A stretch of 64,000 nt of DNA from Leptobrachium leishanense (taxonomy: Eukaryota > Chordata > Amphibia > Anura > Megophryidae). The notes below the pieces were generated by a model. It did not search any database and was not told the origin of the DNA. It saw nothing but the letters and a program-made list of their open reading frames with translations. A program made the translations under genes and the position numbers. Location: the NCBI GenBank assembly GCA_009667805.1, contig CM019066.1, positions 115,310,190 through 115,374,189 on the forward strand, given 5' to 3'. Position 1 is the first letter of the stretch. Each line of letters begins with the position of its first letter. This document shows positions 11,220-23,148 of the stretch, in pieces.

Positions 11220-11230
11220 TGTATTGCTCT

Positions 11231-13273
11231 GCCTTTTCTAGCTTTGAATCAATACCCCTCAATTTTTTTGTATTCACAGATGCAGGTTGGACTTTTTAAA
11301 GTGATTTATTTAGTCAGTGGGTCAACATGTGAGTGAAAAAGTTCACTTCTCCTAATGTAGTTACTCTAAATAAAAAGCATCTTTCCGTTTATAAAAATAG
11401 AAAAGGCATTTGTCAATTCCATTCTGTGCAACTGGAGCCCTGCTTGTGATTCTCTGTAACAGACTGAAGAGCTGAAATGGCAACAATTAATCCCAATCAT
11501 CTTGACCTTGATTTTCTGTGTACATTCTATCCTCTACCAAAATACTTCTTTTGTACTGTATATAGGTAGTGCATGGGCCTGGAATGAGACATATAATGGA
11601 ATTAAAAAATGACTCCTGTTATTTCTAAATTAGCCCTTTCACTGTAAAGATTGAGATTTGAGATCTTGCATTGAAATACAAGTATATGCAATAAAATCAT
11701 ATTAAACTCCATTTACATACATTTTAATACAAGAGTAGTGTGCTCCCAAAGAGGAACAAATTCTCTGAGCTCTTACATCCCGTAGTCCAGTCAAGAAGCC
11801 ACCAGGCACAGCCCCCACCTTCACTGTAATAAAAAGCTCAATAAAATTGACTGCTGCATATAACAGCCAGGGAGAGGACAGACTACAGGGAGAGCTCTGG
11901 TGTCATTCACTACTGTACAGGGGTAACATTTGGGGGGGGGTTATAATTAACAAAGAGCACTGACAAATGCAAGGAAACTAATTCTCCTGAATCAGCCAAC
12001 ATTTCTTTACGAGATTAGCCAAACTGATACTGTCAAGTACAACTCAGCAAATACAGCCAAATTGCTCGCATTGGAAACAAGTAGAAAGTTAGTAAATGGA
12101 ACCATTAATGTTGCCTGCCTTTTTAAACTCTTGTATTTTTGACAGTCCCTTTCTAATTGCATGGAATCTGTAGCAGTTGGGTGCACTCGCTGCAGCAAAA
12201 AGACCTCAAGACCCAGTGTCCATCAAACACATGTAGATAAAGAAGTATGGTCAAGCACCGCTTCAGTCCATAAATGTAGCCTCTTCAATGTGGCGTACCA
12301 AAACCGAGATTGATATTATGGTTAATGATGTGACTTTTATCATGTCTAACAACAAAGTGAGAACAGTGCATATAAATAATAGGACGACCCCATTACAACA
12401 ATCTGGTAAGGAGGGTATAACAGATACAAAATAAATTCAGGTTTGTGTTTTTAGTGCACTAATCACAAGTGACCGCATCTCAAAAATACCCACTTTATAT
12501 CAGTAAAACATAAAACACATTAAATATAATTATATATATATATATAATTTGGTAAGCCGTGTTAGTCCAGATGCCAAAATCACCAGAGTGCTATACTCTG
12601 GTGAATTAATATATATATAGGTATGTTAAGCTTTGTATATACTCCTATAATAGGCCAGTAAAGCCATGATATATGGCTACCTGATTCTTCTTCAAACTAA
12701 ACTGATGTAGTAGATTGCAGCACCCCAACTGGTTTACATCTGCTAATGCTGCTCCCTTGTGGGACATCCATTCTCCCACCAGCAATCTTTCATGCCTTTT
12801 CCAGACCTTAACTGAAGATAAGGACAGGTAAGAAAGAGTGGTTTTAGCATCCCCAGACATGAGGCAGCGCTCAAGCCTGGGGTAAAACAGACTTTAATGA
12901 AACATGTGAGCCAAATATATACAGTGCAAGGAGGCACCTGGAGACCAATGGAAGATGACACCCTGGTACCCCCTTCTCGGGTAATCCACAGCCCCCTGCC
13001 CTAACCCAATCCATTGTTTGAAAATGAAACAATAGAGTGCCTTGTAATCTCAGTTTGAGCATCACACTATCTGAATACGTTAGTTAACGGATAACAGAGA
13101 GCACAAACACACAACAGTCTGATAGAGATTCAATGCCTGGCAAACAAAGACTACTCAAACCTGTCACAGCTGTGACACTTTCTATTACAGGGGGGAGGAG
13201 GCTGGAAGGGACTGTACAAACACAATAATGATTTAAGCAATAACAGCAACATATAAACAAAGACAATACTGTA
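11231..13273. other. Intergenic, nothing clearly recognised
   Basis: Contains a TA tract at about 12531-12547 and a phrase GGTAAGCCGTGTTAGTCCAG near 12550 that looks like a dispersed repeat fragment. I see no gene and no element with two defined ends. Confidence 0.45.
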
Positions 13274-13277
13274 TTAA

Positions 13278-13460
13278 CCCTTTCACAGCACGGGGCGGGC
13301 TATGCCGTCCCAGCGGTGGGTGGGACTCAATGCCACGGGATGGCATAGCATGTCCCGCTGGCTTCTTTGACCAACCTTCCCCCCCTTCCGGCGAGTGGCG
13401 CAGGTCACTGGCAGGCCGCGGGATGGCTGAACTAAGGCAGTCCCCCAGTTGTCTTGGACA
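13278..13460 (+). mobile_element. TTAA-type element, left end with hairpin, right end not found
   Basis: TTAA at 13274-13277 is followed by CCCTTTCACAGCACGGGGCG. The next 100 bases contain a hairpin with arms around GGGCTATGCCGTCCC and GGGATGGCATAGC, the GC-rich terminal hairpin expected of this superfamily. No GGG-TTAA partner is clear, so the right boundary is a guess. Confidence 0.5.
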
Positions 13461-14916
13461 TAGGAGCAGGTGGGGGGACAATATGACATATATCAAAGCA
13501 ACCAGAACCAGCAGTCCCACACTTCCAAAAAGCAGTCATGGGTCCAGGCAACCCGAGTTCCAAGTGACTAAGGTCTCAGTTGATTCTGATCTTAACCCTA
13601 TAAAGCAGGGACAGAGGGCCTTTTCCAGCTGCCTGCTAGTATATCTGCCCTCAATTAACCTGCCACATAACGTATACGCTGCAGTACAAGGCCAATATAA
13701 TCATAACAACATTTACATTTCAAACACCTGCTAGATAATCCTGTGGTTAGATTTGATGCATTTGTTATATCCCGCCTGCCTGCTTGTAAGAGGCCAAGGA
13801 ATGATTTTCACGGTTGAGATGTGACGCATTCTAATGTAATATACTTTCAAATACACAAAATACACTTTCAAATCATTGTAAATATATTACATTTAAAATT
13901 GGCTATTTTCCTACAGGATTTTCATTAACATTTATAACAAAATGACATCTCTCTATATTGTATTCATAGAAGTTATGACCCTTCAGTGTAAAAGGGCCAT
14001 TGAATAAATTGCATGTCATGCTATCACTTGGACGATGTAATTTCCATGATAATGCTGGCCTTTCATGTATGCGAGTGGCCTAATATGATGAAATTTATTT
14101 GGAATGAACAAAATATACATTGTTATAATGTCATCATAGTACTTAACCAGTAAAGATGCCGGCTTTTCACGGATTTCAACGGTACCATAAGTATGCACAG
14201 CACATTTGATTAGGGTCGTCATCAATGCAAAATGTATTCATTTCAAACAAGAATGGAACGACTTTTAAGTTAAAATTTAAAAGGAGCTAAATTGGTAACT
14301 AGAAATTATTGTATTGCAAAAATTGGGTGTATACAGAGACTCAATATTGATATTTTTTGTGTTATGCAAGCTTATCAATGTTGGTTTCTCTACAGACTTT
14401 ATATTTGTCCCACACTCAGCTAAATCCAAAATTTTGCGACACAAAGTGGACCTATTGGGATGGTAGGATATGGTTTAGGTCAGCAGGAGATATTTCAATT
14501 TTCTACAGCAAGAAAATAATCTTTGCATCCAAAGCATGGATGTAGAGTAAAAGGTACGATAAAGGTCAGGCTTTTCATCCAGATAAAGGGTCATCAGTTG
14601 GGCCTGAGAAGTTTTAATTGAATTAGGTTAAGAGAACACCGTCTCTTTTCAAGGGACCTCGTGATGGTCCCCCTGGATTGGGTTAATTGCTGATGGTGCG
14701 GGATCCCATTGCTTTGCTGTAGCTTTCTTCTCCCCACTTCACCTCTTCTCATTCTACACTGCAGGATTTCTCACGCGCAGCTCTCATCCTTTGGCACACA
14801 ATCCCTCATACTGTCCAACTTTTCCCTAATCTCCACTTTTTTCATCCCACAAACAATTCTGTAAAGAATGAACAACTAAAATAAAAAAATGCCAACGTTT
14901 GTACTATTTTACTCGA
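13461..14916. other. Intergenic, nothing recognised
   Basis: AT-rich with no gene. Around 13826-13895 two 'actttcaaat' copies and ATTACATT / AATGTAAT words make a weak inverted arrangement, not enough to call an element. Confidence 0.45.
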
Positions 14917-14920
14917 TTAA

Positions 14921-16099
14921 CCCCTTAGTGACCGGGCGGTTTTACACAAATCCGTTTTTTAGTGACCGCTGCTGTTTTTACGTTTCTGCGCTGTTAGTGT
15001 TTAGGTCAAATTTTCCTCTTACTCGTTTATTCAACCCACACATATTATACACCCTTTTTCCCGCCATTAAATGGACTTTCTAGAAATACCATTATTTCCA
15101 TCATATCGAATAATTTACTATAAAAAAAATATGAAATATGAGGAAAAAATTGTAAAAACACACTTTTTCGTAATTTAATCCCCAAAATCTACAACCACCC
15201 AAAAAGACCTAAATAGGTTCAAAATTTTGTCCCGAGACTAGAAATACCCAATTTTTACATGCGTTTGCTTTTTAACCCCTTCACTGCTGAGACAGTTCAC
15301 CTATGTGCGCTGCGCTCATTCTGACCATTTTGTGCTAATTGTTTTTAGATGACAGCCTAGGTCCTATTTAATTAAACCCCCCCAGACAAAAAACTTTTTA
15401 AAAAAAACGCATTTTTTTTTTTATTTAATTTTTTTATTATTATTATTTATTTATTTGTTTTAAACCAAACCTGGTCATGTTTGGTATCATTGGAAAGGCC
15501 ATAATCAGGCCTTTCAAATGATGTCAAATATGACCGTCTACCTTAGGATCCCCTTATCTCTACATGGCAGCTAGATGGTTAACTGGCCCACTGACATCCT
15601 CACACATATGGTGAGGTTGTCAGTGGGTGGGGGGGGACCTGGAGGCTTGGCTGACATCCAAGATGTCAGCCCCCCTCCAGGTTCGAATCACGTTTTGGCG
15701 CCAATTGGTGCTGAAACGTGATCCGGCGGCGAAACAGTTAATGCTATACACCGCTGAAAAGGGGAGACTCTCTCCTTTTCAGCAGTGTAAAAAGCATCTC
15801 CCTAGCTGCAATGGTTGGGGAGATAGAGGGCCCGAAGGAGCCCCCCTCCCCTCCATTCCTTTGCATGGGGACGCCTGCTGATGACGTCACCACGCAGCGT
15901 GGTGACGTCATCAGCCTCGCCTGCCCATGTAAATCACATGGGCAGGCTTCCTCCCTGCCAGATCGCCGAGGGATCCAGCGAGGGAGGTGAGTATCGGGCG
16001 GGAGGGGGATTAGGCGCCGCTGATGTACCCTGTACGTCCGCGGGTCTAAGGGAGACCTGAGGACAGGACGTACAGGGTACGTCAGCGGTCCTTAAGGGG
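14921..16099 (+). mobile_element. TTAA-inserted element, probably chimeric
   Basis: TTAA at 14917-14920 and 16100-16103 flanks CCCCTTAGTGACCGGGCGG at the left and GGTCCTTAAGGGG at the right. At 15272-15275 an internal TTAA is followed by CCCCTTCACTGCTGAGAC, the left terminus of another family in this window. No matching right terminus for that inner element is visible, so either an inner copy lost its end or this is a recombinant. The GC-rich part holds a perfect palindrome at 15877-15915 (19-base arms, 1-base spacer) and hairpins at 15649-15671 and about 15747-15789. It is non-coding. Confidence 0.72.
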
Positions 16100-16103
16100 T
16101 TAA

Positions 16104-16965
16104 CTATTTGAGGAAATAAACATACACACAATGGCTATTTTATCTATCCTACATGTCCTGTACTGCTCCTGCCCTGTAACTTGCAATCAGCATCCAGCAA
16201 TGTAACAGTTAAGCACCAAAACACCCGTGACTCGCAGAATAAAGGGCTCTGCCCCACAATTAACATTGCTGTTTTATTACAGCTTATACTCTCGAAGAGT
16301 GAACACCACTACTTGTATTGTTGCTCTGCATTCATGTTCCTGATTCCCCCATTTCTGGCTCCTGCAAAAATATCCATCATTCCCAACATCCTTCTGCATT
16401 CAACCTGGTTAGTCACCACATCCAGCCACCCTCCTCTACCCATATCCACCTGTCTACCTCTGCAGATCACTGCAGGCTGGGCCTATATTCCACTCACCCT
16501 CAGTGCCACCCTGGTACCATCCCCCCAACCCTGACAGATTGTGACAGAGTGCTTGGGGTGGGTAACAGAATGTCTGGCAGAGTAATCGATGGAAGGTATT
16601 TAGGACCTAGAATCCTGCATGGCCTCTCTCCTCTCGCACACTTGTTGCCAATAAATTAAGCAACAGGTAAATTCTCAGGCTGCTGACTCCTGGACAGAAG
16701 TGTTTGAATCAGACTGCTGAGAGCAGGGCAGGGAGCAGTAACACCTCTAAGAAAATGTGTGAAATTCTTTTTGTTTGTTATATTATGTTACCTGGATAGT
16801 CAGGATCTCTGTATGTTTAGTAAATGCTCTAATTTGAGCTAGGATTTAGTTTGTAGTTTTAGTTTTATCACCTGCAATTGTAACTCAAAGGCAAGTATGG
16901 CGTTTGTTCATGATGGAATAAAAAGACCTCTCGTTTGCAAATCTTCAAGTCTGCGGCTGTTTATA
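16104..16965. other. Intergenic, nothing recognised
   Basis: C-rich stretches around 16400-16520 carry overlapping open frames, but they have no start context, splice sites or recognisable protein. Confidence 0.45.
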
Positions 16966-16973
16966 CCCTAGAG

Positions 16974-17146
16974 CAGTGGTTCCCAACTGTGTTCCTCAAC
17001 TACCCCCAACAAGTCAGGTTTTTCAGATAGCTGAAGCACAGCGCAGGTGATCTTATTTGCTGCTCAGTGATAGCAGGATTCAGTCTGCTTTTCTCCAAGC
17101 TAATCCTTAAAATCTGGCACTTGAGGACTGTGGTTGGGAACCACTG
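16974..17146. mobile_element. hAT MITE (CAGTGGTTCCCAAC family), copy 1
   Basis: It begins CAGTGGTTCCCAAC and ends GTTGGGAACCACTG. A perfect 8-bp duplication CCCTAGAG lies at 16966-16973 and 17147-17154, diagnostic of hAT transposition. The 173-bp interior is non-coding and matches 22956-23140 and 57354-57537. Confidence 0.95.
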
Positions 17147-17154
17147 CCCTAGAG

Positions 17155-18590
17155 GACCGTGTTTTTATGGCTGGAACCAAGTATCCCGAGTTGTTTCTAT
17201 ATCACAACATTATTCAACAAGTGTTAACTATATTTTCCAAGTTTCAAATTGTTATGGTAATGTTTTTTCATACAAAACGTTCTTGGTAACAAATCTTTTA
17301 AGGGAGAAAACCAAAGTCTTGACTTTAGGGAGCATATACTGTATGGGAGATCATTAAATGGCAAATCCTTTCACACAGTCTGTGTGAAACATGTCTTAAT
17401 AGCATTCATAAGTATTTAGGCATAACAAAATAACTGGTTTCTGTTATAAAATTAGACATTAATTATTGTTCTATAAAATTTGATGGGCATACGGTAATGA
17501 TGATAATTAAATTCTGCAGCTAGACTTGATATGGGATTGGCAAATTGTTGCATGTAATTTGTAAGATGACAGAATCGCTGTACAAAAACAAACATTACCT
17601 TGTGTGTAGACTGATCAATTAACCTAGCTGGTTTACAATATAGCACAATGATGAACAAACTCACAAACCGGACTATAATGAGAGATTTTCTTTGACAGTT
17701 TGGTCAGTTTGGATTTTTATTTTGCATGCTATTGTTGCCATAGGATTTATCTTCCACTGTCTAAGCTCACCTTAAAAATCAATTGTTACCAAGCAACTAT
17801 TCTAATGGATCGCCACTGGCTTGTATTGTCCGAGTACCAAGTTACTTACTATATCAACAGAAAGTGCTTTAGGATGTAATAAAAAGGAATGTTGGTGATA
17901 ACATCCGAAAAGTAATTGTAACAATGCACTTCTGAGAATACCAGATCACACAGACATCCAGTAGTAGACATTACATGTTATGTATTATTTACAGGGTGAG
18001 ATAGCAATTTCTTTGCACATTTTAGAATATCAAAAAAGAGCATAAGGAAACACAACAGTATAAATCGAATGCAAAAAATGTGGGGGTATAAAAGTGAAAC
18101 CAGAAATATAATTATCTCTGCCATGCATATAGTTTGTGTAACCCACAATAAATACAATGCAACAATTAATAGACCTAAATATAATCAGGTTCATTCCACT
18201 GCATAATTAGTACAACCAGCACTAAGGACAAATTATTCTCCGGCTATTGACAATTTTAAGACACCTATTGCTACAGCATTAACCCCACACACATTTAACC
18301 ATATTTATATTTATTCACTCATAGAGGGATTGTGGCAATTTGACATGATAAAGTAAGCAAGATAAATTTATAGTTGTGCAGTATCTTAAAGGGTTCAATA
18401 TGACAGCTTTGTAATATGTAGTTATAGTTACGTGTGATTATTATACTGTGAGATATTCATATTTAGAGCTAGTTGAGTTAAATATTTTTAACTTTGTTAT
18501 CACAACTGCAATTTTTTAAATCTCTTTTTAAAATATAATTTTAGTGAGCATCTTAATTAGAGTTAGAGTGTAGTGCTGAGGTTAGAAAAT
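17155..18590. other. AT-rich intergenic, nothing recognised
   Basis: No gene, repeat boundary or structured element that I can support. Confidence 0.5.
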
Positions 18591-18598
18591 GTGAAGAT

Positions 18599-18861
18599 CA
18601 GGGCCAGCTCTGTAATTAGCCAAAGAAGGCAGACGCCTGGGGCCCTGCAAGGTCTAGAACGTCAGATTGCACAAGGCATTCACATACATCTTGACACTAC
18701 GCAGTAGACTTCTGCAATCGCATACTTACATTTTTCAAGAGAGCCGTGTAAACCTTCAGTAACTAAAATTTATTAGATTAATTTCTGTGTTTCATGCATG
18801 ATAAGAGGAACCTTACATTTGAGCTTTGCCTAAGGCCTCTCCAAATCTAGAGCCACCACTG
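18599..18861. mobile_element. Older hAT-type MITE
   Basis: It begins CAGGGCCAGCTCTG and ends CTAGAGCCACCACTG. The flanks GTGAAGAT (18591-18598) and GTGAACAT (18862-18869) agree at seven of eight positions, an aged 8-bp target duplication. It has no coding capacity. Confidence 0.75.
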
Positions 18862-19002
18862 GTGAACATCTATACCTTGCCTGCTGTGTCATCAACTAAA
18901 ACAACCAGGAGATTAGAAAAATATTGTAAAGCAGCTGTCATATGATGAGCCAGGAGGTCTCTTTAAGAGAAAACATCAAAGTATCCCATTAAGCTACACT
19001 CT

Positions 19003-19745
19003 GGGCTATATTACAATCATAATGCTAACGTTAGCGCTACCCTGTGTGAGTGTTAACATTAGATCTGGTTGGTCTAGTGCGGGCACACCATATTACAACC
19101 TGAACGCTAACGGGTTAAAAAAAACATTAGCGATTCGGAGATTGTACTTTTCAGTGCGAGCTTACTCTACCTTGCGCTCCCTATGCTTAACATGGGGAGC
19201 TCAAAGCGTTAATTAGCATTAGAATTACAAAGTCCTAACGCTGATTACCGTCCTGCTGCGGTTAACTGAAAAGTTAACCACAGCTAGGACCTGGTGCTAA
19301 CTGATTCCACTTCTGCAGAATCAGTCAGCACCAGCTGAAACCCCCCCAAAAAAAACATACTCACCTCCCATCCCGCGGCAAGTGGCTCCATCCGCCTCTT
19401 CTTGCCGTGAGAAGCAGAGTGAGACTGGGGAAAAAGTCCCTCAGTCTTCCTCTGCGATATCACTCTGCCGACCTGCCGGATCTTTCGAGGCGAGATCCTG
19501 CAGGTCATGTGACTGGCAGTGGAAGCCTGAATGGAGTCGTATGGACTCCATCGAGGGGATGCTCGCGGCGGCGCTTAGCGCTGCCCTGAGCATCCCGAGG
19601 CTTAGCGCTGTGTTACGGTACAGGCTGCTGGTTTAGCGCCTGCACTGTAATATCGCGCTAAAACGGGGACGCTAAGGAGAAATTTGCAGGTGCAGGTTTT
19701 TCTCCTTAGCGTCCCTGTTTTTGCATGATGATTGTAATAGTGCCC
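19003..19745. mobile_element. Palindrome-rich MITE, GGGC termini, possible 3-bp TCT duplication
   Basis: The left end GGGCTATATTACAATCAT mirrors the right end ATGATTGTAATAGTGCCC. Both flanks read TCT, so the duplication may be 3 bp, which together with GGG termini would suit PIF/Harbinger. Low sequence complexity at the flanks weakens that. Internal inverted repeats include GGTTAACTgaaAAGTTAACC near 19261-19280 and a GACGCTAAGGAGAAA arm near the right end. It is non-coding. Confidence 0.75.
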
Positions 19746-20929
19746 TCTCTCTTTCTTAGACAATCAGTATATTTTGTTCCTGTTTATGATGGCATGCAGA
19801 GAAACATCAAAGTATAAGAACAAGTAGCCACCAAAAGCTTGGCTTCTATAGGAGGTAACTGACAAGATTCTCAAAAACCTGTGACAAGTGGATGTTGTAG
19901 ATGTTTCCAGGACCTCTATGTACAGTGGGATCAGTTATTTTAAGGTCACACTGAGTTGAAGGTAAAGTAGAAATTAATTTAGTAGGGAAATCAAGCTACA
20001 TCATCAAATAGATAAAATACAATAGTCTGATTTCAATTGAACATATTTAAATCATTCTAAATATTGATATATGTATTGATGTTCAGACCCAAAGAGACTG
20101 AGAATTCCAACCACAGTCGATAATACATTTAACAATATAGATTCTTGGGAGCTTGCATTAAACAGGACAGCAGAGCTTGTTACATGTGAAGTAAAATGAA
20201 GCTTCTCTTCAATAGCAATACAAGATGCTAAAACATATGGGTGTAAAATAAAAGTAACTAGAATGAAGAATAAATTGGTGTGAAACGCAATGTTACAAAA
20301 TTAATGTTATACATTGCTTATATATTATATTGCCTATAGAGTGGGAAACCCTAATATACAAAATAGCTTCACATGTAATAAATACCTCAAAAGTACCATT
20401 ACCTATCAGAGGATGGGCTATATTTCATTGGAGCTAGTAATAGGAGGCTGCTAATGGAAGAATTGAGCACGAGCTGTTACCCATGAAGAAGCTCCTTTTT
20501 ACCAGCCCTATTTCAACAGAGCCACTATGTTAGCGGATTGACTTGTAATATACTGTATGTGAGCTGCTAACAGATACAGGTACTGGTGCCATGCGCTGTT
20601 ATCTCCTGGAGTCCATAGGACTAGATGGAGATGAAAGTCCTTCGTTAGATCAAGTGTATGTGATCCCCCAGGCCTAGTGAAAAGATACTGGGAACTGTTT
20701 ATTCTCAGCGTCCTTCTGCTAGCTTTGAGAACAGTGTTATCCTATGCACTGTGGTACCAGAGGTAAGAGATGTTTTCATGTAAGTTTTATTTTTTCTTAA
20801 GTAATTTCACACTTGACACAATCGGTAATAATGAGTGACATTGGAATTGCTTGTTACTCTCCAGCTCTCAATACATTTAGCTTCTGTAGCCCTGTAGTTA
20901 ATTTGGCTCTTGAGAACTGCAGCTGTTAT
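19746..20929. other. Intergenic, nothing recognised
   Basis: No gene or repeat boundary seen. Confidence 0.45.
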
Positions 20930-21480
20930 GCCCATAGGGGGAGCCAGAGTGCCAATTTATGGGGAAAGACTGTGATGGACATATGGATTTATGGACTACG
21001 TCTCCTAGAAACCCTTGGGGAAAAGGAAGGTAGTAAGGTGTCTGGCGCCAAGAAGTAAAGAACAGTGTGTGCAGCGTGGGGAGAATAGAGTGGGCAGTGA
21101 GAGATGGCAGTCGGCTTGTGTGACACTCTCTGGGATCTTGCAAGTTGGAGCACGGAGAACCGGGCGGCATCCATTGCTGGAGTGATTGGGGAGAGTGCAT
21201 ATTGCCTTGCTGTATATCACGCTGAACTGTTCCAGTCTCGAGGGTGTTCGAGAGAGATCGTGGGTGAGGAGGCCGCAGGCGGAGCGGAGTGCTGGCGGTA
21301 TTCGGATTCTGATGGAGGAGAACAGGATCAAAAGTGTGAACTTCGACAGCATCGGGCTCCAGACGGCTGAGAGAACGGATCTTCTCGCAAGGGACCGTTC
21401 ATCAGCGTTTCACCGGTACGAGACCAGCTGTGTCGGTGGTTGGTTGAGAGGCCTCCGGCCTATGATATTGCTAACAGTGC
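20930..21480 (+). other. CpG-richer stretch of unknown nature, possible promoter/first exon or unknown repeat
   Basis: This interval has visibly more CG dinucleotides than its surroundings. It holds GGACTACGTCTCCTAGAAAC near 20993, which resembles the ACTACAATTCCCAGC-type promoter motif bound by ZNF143/STAF. An open frame with an ATG at 21312-21314 reads MEENRIKSVNFDSIGLQTAE and reaches a possible GT donor at about 21415. I do not recognise the protein, the start context is weak (C at -3, G at +4), and no second exon is visible. It could equally be part of an LTR or other repeat. Confidence 0.25.
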
Positions 21481-22947
21481 GCACTTATTTGTTTGCTACA
21501 TGTTTTGGGCCCCAACGTTGACTAGTCAAAGATATTCATCCATCCACTGGCCAGTGGACTTAGTACCTGGGTACCCAAGGACAAAACTATTAGCTATGTA
21601 TTTCTAAATGGGACTTTGAAACAAGGGACTGAGAGTTGTATTGACGGTTTAGTCGCTATACAATTACACGTTGATATTACCAGTCATTTATATTGTAGAG
21701 TGCTTTGTTCTTACAGTTAAAATTACATGTGTAATTATTGAGATTATTGCCTACAGTAAATTATATCCCAGAAAAATCTATAAAGGTGTGCTGGTGTTAA
21801 TTGTTAATGCTGTGAGACAGGTTTCTGGGTTATTCAATGGCTCCTTCGGGGGATGAGCGCAACACTTCCTATGCAAAGTATATGAAGCATTATTGTACAG
21901 TAACCTGCTATATTAGCTGACCTACAACAGGAGTTTGTGGCATGATTGGAATAGCAGAGGGACTGTTACGTTCAATAAGTGGGCTGTTATACTTAAAAGC
22001 TCACTTGCTACTGCAAAGCCACTCAGATTGAATTGGGTCCTAAATACACAGTGAGGTGGCTGTGTTGATAGGATTTCTCAGATTTTCCACCTGTTAGTAA
22101 CTACCAATGGATTTAAAGGATCCTCTGCTCTAGACACATTGTACTAAAGCTAGCTCAGGGCTTTTATGTATTGGAGAGTGCACTGACTGGCTCAGAGGAA
22201 GGAGGTGCAATGTCCTCTTAATGTATAGATATACTATCCCCTTTGCTAAACCACAAAGATGACAGAGTTGCACATCAATATGTTTTTGGGTTTTGGAAAG
22301 GAATCACCTACAAACCATATGGCGTTACCGTGTACAACAAAAAATACTCAAGAAACCATAATGGAATGAGAGCTGGTAGAAATCGTGAGAATAAATTAGA
22401 GCTATTGCTGTAGTCTCAGCATTCTGCAAGATTACATAGCCTTCATTATAACTATTCACTTTGTATCACAATGGCTTCCAAGTTGGTTGGTCTGCTGTGC
22501 AGAAATTTGTGTTATCTGTAAAAACTTATGAAGGCGAACTGGGAGATCACCATCATTCTGAACCGATGCATAAGGTCAGCTATTGGGAATATATGTACCA
22601 TATTAAACATTATAGCTCAAAAATGGATGAATGATTTTTGCCAGAGACTGCTGTGTAATTTGACAAAATTGTCAGCTAAGTAAGGCCTCTCTCAAACTGG
22701 GACCATTCATGATAGGTTATCAGTGTGTCATTCTGTCACATGAAGTTTAGGCTTTAGATCTATCAGACTTGAGGCTTGGCACTTGGTTGGTTCGGGGCCT
22801 TGGAGCTGTGAACAAACCTACATATGCAAGATAGGGGAAACATGAAAATCACCAATTTTTCAAGACAAAACTACACCTTTAAATTCACATACAATGCAAA
22901 TAAACATCACAGACTCTCATGCATTTATATACATGCACAGTCCAACA
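21481..22947. other. Intergenic, nothing clearly recognised
   Basis: A short open frame with an ATG at 21837-21839 (MAPSGDERNTSYAKYMKHYC) ends after 27 codons. It has a clean start-like look, but I cannot connect it to any gene. The rest is AT-rich. Confidence 0.35.
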
Positions 22948-22955
22948 CTCTAGGC

Positions 22956-23140
22956 CAGTGGTTCCCAGCCGTGGTTCTCAAGTACCCCTAACAGGTCAGG
23001 TTTTCCAGATATCCGAAGCACAACACAGGTGATATGATTTGCTGCTCAGTGATTGCAGGATTCAGTCTACATTTTCCCAAGGTGATTCTCTAAAACCTGG
23101 TCTGTTGGGCGTACTTGAGGACCGTGGTTAGGAACCACTG
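22956..23140. mobile_element. hAT MITE (CAGTGGTTCCCAAC family), copy 2
   Basis: It begins CAGTGGTTCCCAGCC and ends TTAGGAACCACTG. Perfect 8-bp duplications CTCTAGGC lie at 22948-22955 and 23141-23148. It shares its interior (CAGGTCAGGTTTTCCAGATA and so on) with copies at 16974 and 57354. Confidence 0.95.
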
Positions 23141-23148
23141 CTCTAGGC

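Noticed and set aside
20898..21352. Minus-strand frames of 61-115 codons opposite the CpG-richer stretch
   Set aside because: They overlap each other in different frames, have no domain and look like chance in a GC-richer region.
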